From Teratosphaeria epicoccoides (taxonomy: Eukaryota; Ascomycota; Dothideomycetes; Mycosphaerellales; Teratosphaeriaceae): 64,000 nucleotides of DNA. Shown here in pieces: positions 60,610-64,000 of the stretch (its first letter is position 1; each line of letters starts with the position of its first letter). Location of the stretch: positions 1 to 64,000 of the forward strand of contig JADDMT010000076.1 of assembly GCA_021401465.1 (NCBI GenBank). Direction: 5' to 3'. Below the pieces are notes generated by a model. That model was given only the letters and a program-made list of their open reading frames with translations. It searched no databases and was not told the DNA's origin. The position numbers were made by a program, and so were the translations under genes.

Positions 60610-63600
60610 TTACCTGATCCGCTGTCCTGCACTCTGGCCCTGAGTCTGGCTGTGACTTTGATCAGAAGACGCACCACCACCACCACCACCACCACCACCA
60701 CCCGCCTTCGCCTTCCCGCCTTTCCCGACCTTAGCACCCGCCCGACCATGATGTCGCTTCTTGCCAGTTCCCTTTGCAGCACCCACAGCACCCACGGTAT
60801 TCCTCTGCTCAGCCTCTTGCACCCTCGCGCTTTCCTTATCCCACCACTCCTGGAACTCCTGCTCAGCCTGAATTTCATTGAGATCACGCTTCGCCGTTGC
60901 GGCTTTGATCTCATCTTTCTGCGCCTGCTCGAAAGCCACGATCTCCGACATCGACAGGCCAAGGATCGGCTCGGCCATGGGCTGGTACCTGATGGACTGC
61001 GCAATCGGTTTGCTGTTGGTCTGCTCCGGCTGCAAAGCTGCTCGCGAATGATCCTGGTGTTGCGGAGCTTTCGATTCCGAGACGCTGCGGTTTGGGAGTG
61101 CGCCGTGCCCAGCTGGACCTATCACAGGCTTCTGGGGTGGCGTAGAGTGCTGCTTCGCATTTGCCACTGTTTGCCTCATGGTAAGCTGTGGCGTGCTCGG
61201 CTTCCTCTCGGTAGCTGTAGGCTTTGATGAGGCGGCAGCATTCGGAGCATCCAACATGTCCTTCAGTGCCGACCGAGGTGAGCTGACATGGGCCCAAGGG
61301 TTGCTCTGTTGGACAGCCGGTGAAGAGCTCGGAGCCTTGGAAAGTCGCGGACCTTGAGCTGCCGCCTGTTGCTGCATGCGCTTGCGCTCCTTCTGCGAGA
61401 GCTTTGGTGCTCCCAGACTAAATGAACTTGGAGTGGCTGGCAGGCCAGGGTTGTCAGCCGCAGCCAGACCTTGAGTCAGTGATGAGGTCCTGGTTGAGGA
61501 CGCTTGTGCCATGATGTCCTTCATGTCAGTTCTCGATCCAGCCAAGGGAGTCAACATCCAGGGAGCGCCGGTGCTGGGTGGAGTCTTCCCACCCATGTAT
61601 GGCGACTTTGGAGTCCGAGGGGTTACGGCGTGCGCTTTTGGCGTCTTTGCTTGTGCAGCAATGATCGGTGAAGGCAGGACTTTGCCACGCGAATCAAACC
61701 AGACCTCCTCAGGTGGACTAGACCGGATAGGGTCAAGACCGCGAGGACTTGTCACGGGCCTGATCGCCGGTGATGGCTCCGGAGTGCCAATGGCAGAATT
61801 CCCTTCTTCGTCCATGTCGAACATCATGTCCTTGGAAGATGCTTTGGCCTTGAGCGATGGTCGGTCGGAATCGGCTTTCTGCACCGCAATTGAGGACCTG
61901 CGCCTGGCCTTCTGGACAACGGGTGACGCTGCGAGCTCCTCTCCGAATGACCCAGACATGAACGCATCCACATTTTGGTGTCTAGCGCGCAGCGTGATGC
62001 CATCGATCTTTCGTTGTCGATTTCGTTCAATGCGGGCTGCCAGGTCCGGATGCCGCTCATGTAGCAAAGCCTCCATTCGACGTGTGGTAAAGGGCATACA
62101 GGACTCTTGATTCTTTCGGACGACCTCATCAAGCTCTACGAGCAAGTCTTCATCAAGCGCATTCAGATGGTGACCTTGCAGCATGGCCTCCAGGTTCAGG
62201 CACAGATACTCCAGCGCCGCGTCCTTGAACTCATGCACAGAGCTTGGTGCAATGGCATTGAGAAGATCGCAGACGTTGCGTACGTTGACATAGCGACCGA
62301 TAACTCCTTGACAGACTTGGGACAGGCGGTCCAACATGAGTTCGTTGGCGGCGCTCATGACGTCCATGACCGCATCCAGGAAGTCGTCCAGACCTATGGT
62401 GACGATGCCGTCGAACAGTTCGATCCCAGTGTCAGCATATATGTGGCGTAGTACCATCTGAAATGTCTTCATGCTAATGTGCGACAGGTCCACATTGACA
62501 TCCTCGTCTTGATCACGGCCGGTGAGCCAGCGACCACCCGAGCGACCAGCGAACAAGCCTTCGAAGAACGGGCAACGAGCGCACACAAGGGCACTATGGA
62601 CCCTAAGTTCATCGTCTTGCAGTTGGACGACTATGTCACCGTCATGGAAGAACGCCGCGTCTGCATATGCAACTTCAAAGTCAAGGTCCATGCAAGGTCT
62701 AGGCATTACCATCTGTCGTACTGCTGGCTCCAGTTTATGCAACTCGAGCTTCGAAGCGACCTTCATCAACTCCATACGGACTTGACGATAGCGATAGGCC
62801 ATTTTCGGTGCACCTCGAGTCATATGCCAAAAGTCTACAATTGCGTCGGTGTACAGATAGAGCACGAAGTCGATGACGGTCAGTATGTCCAGTCCTTGAA
62901 ACTTGACCATCGTGCGACCATCTTTGTCCAGCTCGGTGACAGCCAAGTCTGGAATAGTAAAAGTGCTGGTCTCGCAGAGATCTCGAAATCCCCGCCGCAG
63001 TGTCCGACTCCTACCAGTAAGGACGAAACGGTGCGCTGGGATGATAATGTCTGATACGGTCGTCGCAACGACAGCATCGTATCTTGCAAAACAGTCGGAG
63101 AAACACCGATCGGCAAGGCCTTGCAGGTCTGCCTCAATATCCTTAGTTCTCAGGATGGCTTGCTTGAGGAGCGTAACTTCGTCAACCTTTTGGGAGCCTT
63201 GCCAGAAGCGTGGCTGGGAGTCCGCATCTTCTTCTGGCAAATTTCTGCCCAAATCTCTTAGAGACAAAAGTGAACTGATGTCGTTACTAAGGCCAGGCTC
63301 GTCGACGATCATTTGCGTTTTGAACACATCGCAGTCGCGCCTAACAGCAGCATACGCGCCATGCGCAGAAGCTCTGACTGCCAGCACGCGTGTCAAACCT
63401 GGGACGCGCGAGAATTTATAGTCTTTTTGCTTGTACTCGCCGGTTGCTGAGGCTGTAGAGTCCTTCATCGTTGCTCGCCGAGTCCGCTTCCACACACTAC
63501 CTTCCTCAGTGGAAAGAATGATGGAACCATCTGCGTCCACGCCGACGTCTCTCGCCGCCATATTGGTCTTCTTTGGGGCCCAGATGCACTGAGGCTGAGT

Positions 63601-63990
63601 GATAGCACCGCGGATCTTGGCCGGATTGGTTGTCGATGAGCTTGCTTGATTGTCCTGTCTTTGGCTGATGGAAAGGGTATAAATTTCACCTCTGCTCGAC
63701 ATGGCACATATCGTGTCGCCGCCACCAGTCAACTTCACAATCCTGCTCGACACTCCGTCATAGACAGTAGTGAGGAAACTTTGCTTAAGGAAGTTGTTGT
63801 GAAAACCGTCGAGTGGAAACTGGACCTTAGCATAGCCGTAATTGGCGAAGACCCAGACCTCGTGATTCTCCAGCAAGCAAACAGTGGCCCGATCGATTGC
63901 GGCTACTGCTTTGATCGAAGACGTGAACAGCGAGGCAGCGACCTTGCGAGGCGTCATTTGCACTTCGAGCGATCGAGCATCCGAATCCAT
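60610..63990 (-). CDS. IBTK-like BTB/RCC1 protein, 5' end outside the window
   Basis: 1126 codons are visible from an ATG at 63990, but the frame remains open to the window edge and the sequence starts inside an RCC1-like repeat region, so the true start and probable ankyrin/RCC1 N-terminus are missing. Visible order: beta-propeller-like segments (LENHEVWVFANYGY, GDTICAMSSRGEIYTLS); two BTB/POZ domains (around IIPAHRFVLTGRSRTL and VVQLQDDELRVHSALVCARCPFFEGLF); a BACK-like helical part; then a long disordered tail ending in a Gly run. Inhibitor of Bruton kinase (IBTK) orthologues act as Cul3 substrate adaptors. The Gly run is encoded by a (CAC)n microsatellite at 60671-60703. Confidence 0.82.
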   Translation of the reverse strand: MDSDARSLEVQMTPRKVAASLFTSSIKAVAAIDRATVCLLENHEVWVFANYGYAKVQFPLDGFHNNFLKQSFLTTVYDGVSSRIVKLTGGGDTICAMSSRGEIYTLSISQRQDNQASSSTTNPAKIRGAITQPQCIWAPKKTNMAARDVGVDADGSIILSTEEGSVWKRTRRATMKDSTASATGEYKQKDYKFSRVPGLTRVLAVRASAHGAYAAVRRDCDVFKTQMIVDEPGLSNDISSLLSLRDLGRNLPEEDADSQPRFWQGSQKVDEVTLLKQAILRTKDIEADLQGLADRCFSDCFARYDAVVATTVSDIIIPAHRFVLTGRSRTLRRGFRDLCETSTFTIPDLAVTELDKDGRTMVKFQGLDILTVIDFVLYLYTDAIVDFWHMTRGAPKMAYRYRQVRMELMKVASKLELHKLEPAVRQMVMPRPCMDLDFEVAYADAAFFHDGDIVVQLQDDELRVHSALVCARCPFFEGLFAGRSGGRWLTGRDQDEDVNVDLSHISMKTFQMVLRHIYADTGIELFDGIVTIGLDDFLDAVMDVMSAANELMLDRLSQVCQGVIGRYVNVRNVCDLLNAIAPSSVHEFKDAALEYLCLNLEAMLQGHHLNALDEDLLVELDEVVRKNQESCMPFTTRRMEALLHERHPDLAARIERNRQRKIDGITLRARHQNVDAFMSGSFGEELAASPVVQKARRRSSIAVQKADSDRPSLKAKASSKDMMFDMDEEGNSAIGTPEPSPAIRPVTSPRGLDPIRSSPPEEVWFDSRGKVLPSPIIAAQAKTPKAHAVTPRTPKSPYMGGKTPPSTGAPWMLTPLAGSRTDMKDIMAQASSTRTSSLTQGLAAADNPGLPATPSSFSLGAPKLSQKERKRMQQQAAAQGPRLSKAPSSSPAVQQSNPWAHVSSPRSALKDMLDAPNAAASSKPTATERKPSTPQLTMRQTVANAKQHSTPPQKPVIGPAGHGALPNRSVSESKAPQHQDHSRAALQPEQTNSKPIAQSIRYQPMAEPILGLSMSEIVAFEQAQKDEIKAATAKRDLNEIQAEQEFQEWWDKESARVQEAEQRNTVGAVGAAKGTGKKRHHGRAGAKVGKGGKAKAGGGGGGGGGGASSDQSHSQTQGQSAGQRIR
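60671..60703. repeat. (CAC)n microsatellite in coding sequence
   Basis: About eleven CAC/GTG units, read on the minus strand as a run of Gly codons near the C-terminus of the IBTK-like protein. It keeps frame, so length change would only alter the Gly run. Confidence 0.85.
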
Positions 63991-64000
63991 GATGCCAAGT

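Noticed and set aside
1..64000. CRISPR arrays, bacterial operons, a secondary-metabolite cluster, or a new multi-gene system
   Set aside because: The window is fungal with conserved housekeeping genes. The LaeA-like, 2OG oxygenase and dehydrogenase genes are scattered, with no PKS, NRPS or terpene synthase between them.

Overview
The window is nuclear DNA from a filamentous ascomycete. Introns are short (about 50-130 bp) with CTRAY-like branch sites, intergenic spaces are 0.2-1.7 kb, and the gene set is typically fungal: Rap1, Swf1, Fmp52, a LaeA-like methyltransferase, Ufd4, and a long-form Vps27. The style of the 2EXR/F-box-like orphan protein and overall base use suggest a dothideomycete, possibly Mycosphaerellales. 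That placement is inference.

Positions 1-5300 are a dead retrotransposon island. A truncated Ty3/gypsy chromovirus (integrase plus chromodomain) lies between two direct LTRs. A further LTR copy follows in inverted orientation, abutting the second one, and then another partial inverted copy. The pol frame holds ten premature stops and no frameshift, and the two direct LTRs differ largely by CA-to-TA changes. Both are the marks of repeat-induced point mutation (RIP). An antisense ORF with CxxC pairs and a coiled coil fills the element's 3' end. The rest of the island is TA-rich and includes a 21-G homopolymer.

Positions 5300-64000 are gene dense, with about 20 protein genes. In order: a YANK/STK32-like kinase; DOA4-like ubiquitin hydrolase and VPS27 (head to head); PEP carboxykinase; alanine aminotransferase; a 2EXR/F-box-like orphan; a mitochondrial short-chain dehydrogenase; a secreted aspartic protease; phosphoglycerate dehydrogenase; a LAMTOR2/Roadblock-like protein; FMP52; the HECT ligase UFD4; a LaeA-like methyltransferase; SWF1; RAP1; a glycine-zipper protein; a small Cys-rich orphan; IND1; an HLTF/RAD5-like SNF2-RING translocase; a 2OG-Fe(II) oxygenase; ICP55; a SIRT5-like sirtuin; and an IBTK-like BTB/RCC1 protein cut by the window edge.

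Five divergent pairs share short promoters: DOA4/VPS27, LAMTOR2-like/FMP52, SWF1/RAP1, IND1/HLTF-like and ICP55/sirtuin. The DOA4/VPS27 pair is functionally coherent, since both act on ubiquitinated endosomal cargo. PEPCK and alanine aminotransferase are neighbours that can serve gluconeogenesis from amino acids.

Splice sites were worked out by hand. Three introns need a non-GT donor to restore a conserved protein: GG-AG and GC-AG in PEPCK, and GC-AG next to a 26-nt exon in the LaeA-like gene. I found no CRISPR array, rRNA gene or recognisable tRNA. I saw no wholly new multi-gene system. The best leads are the abnormal PEPCK donor, the rebuilt LaeA-like gene, the antisense retroelement ORF and the DOA4/VPS27 promoter.
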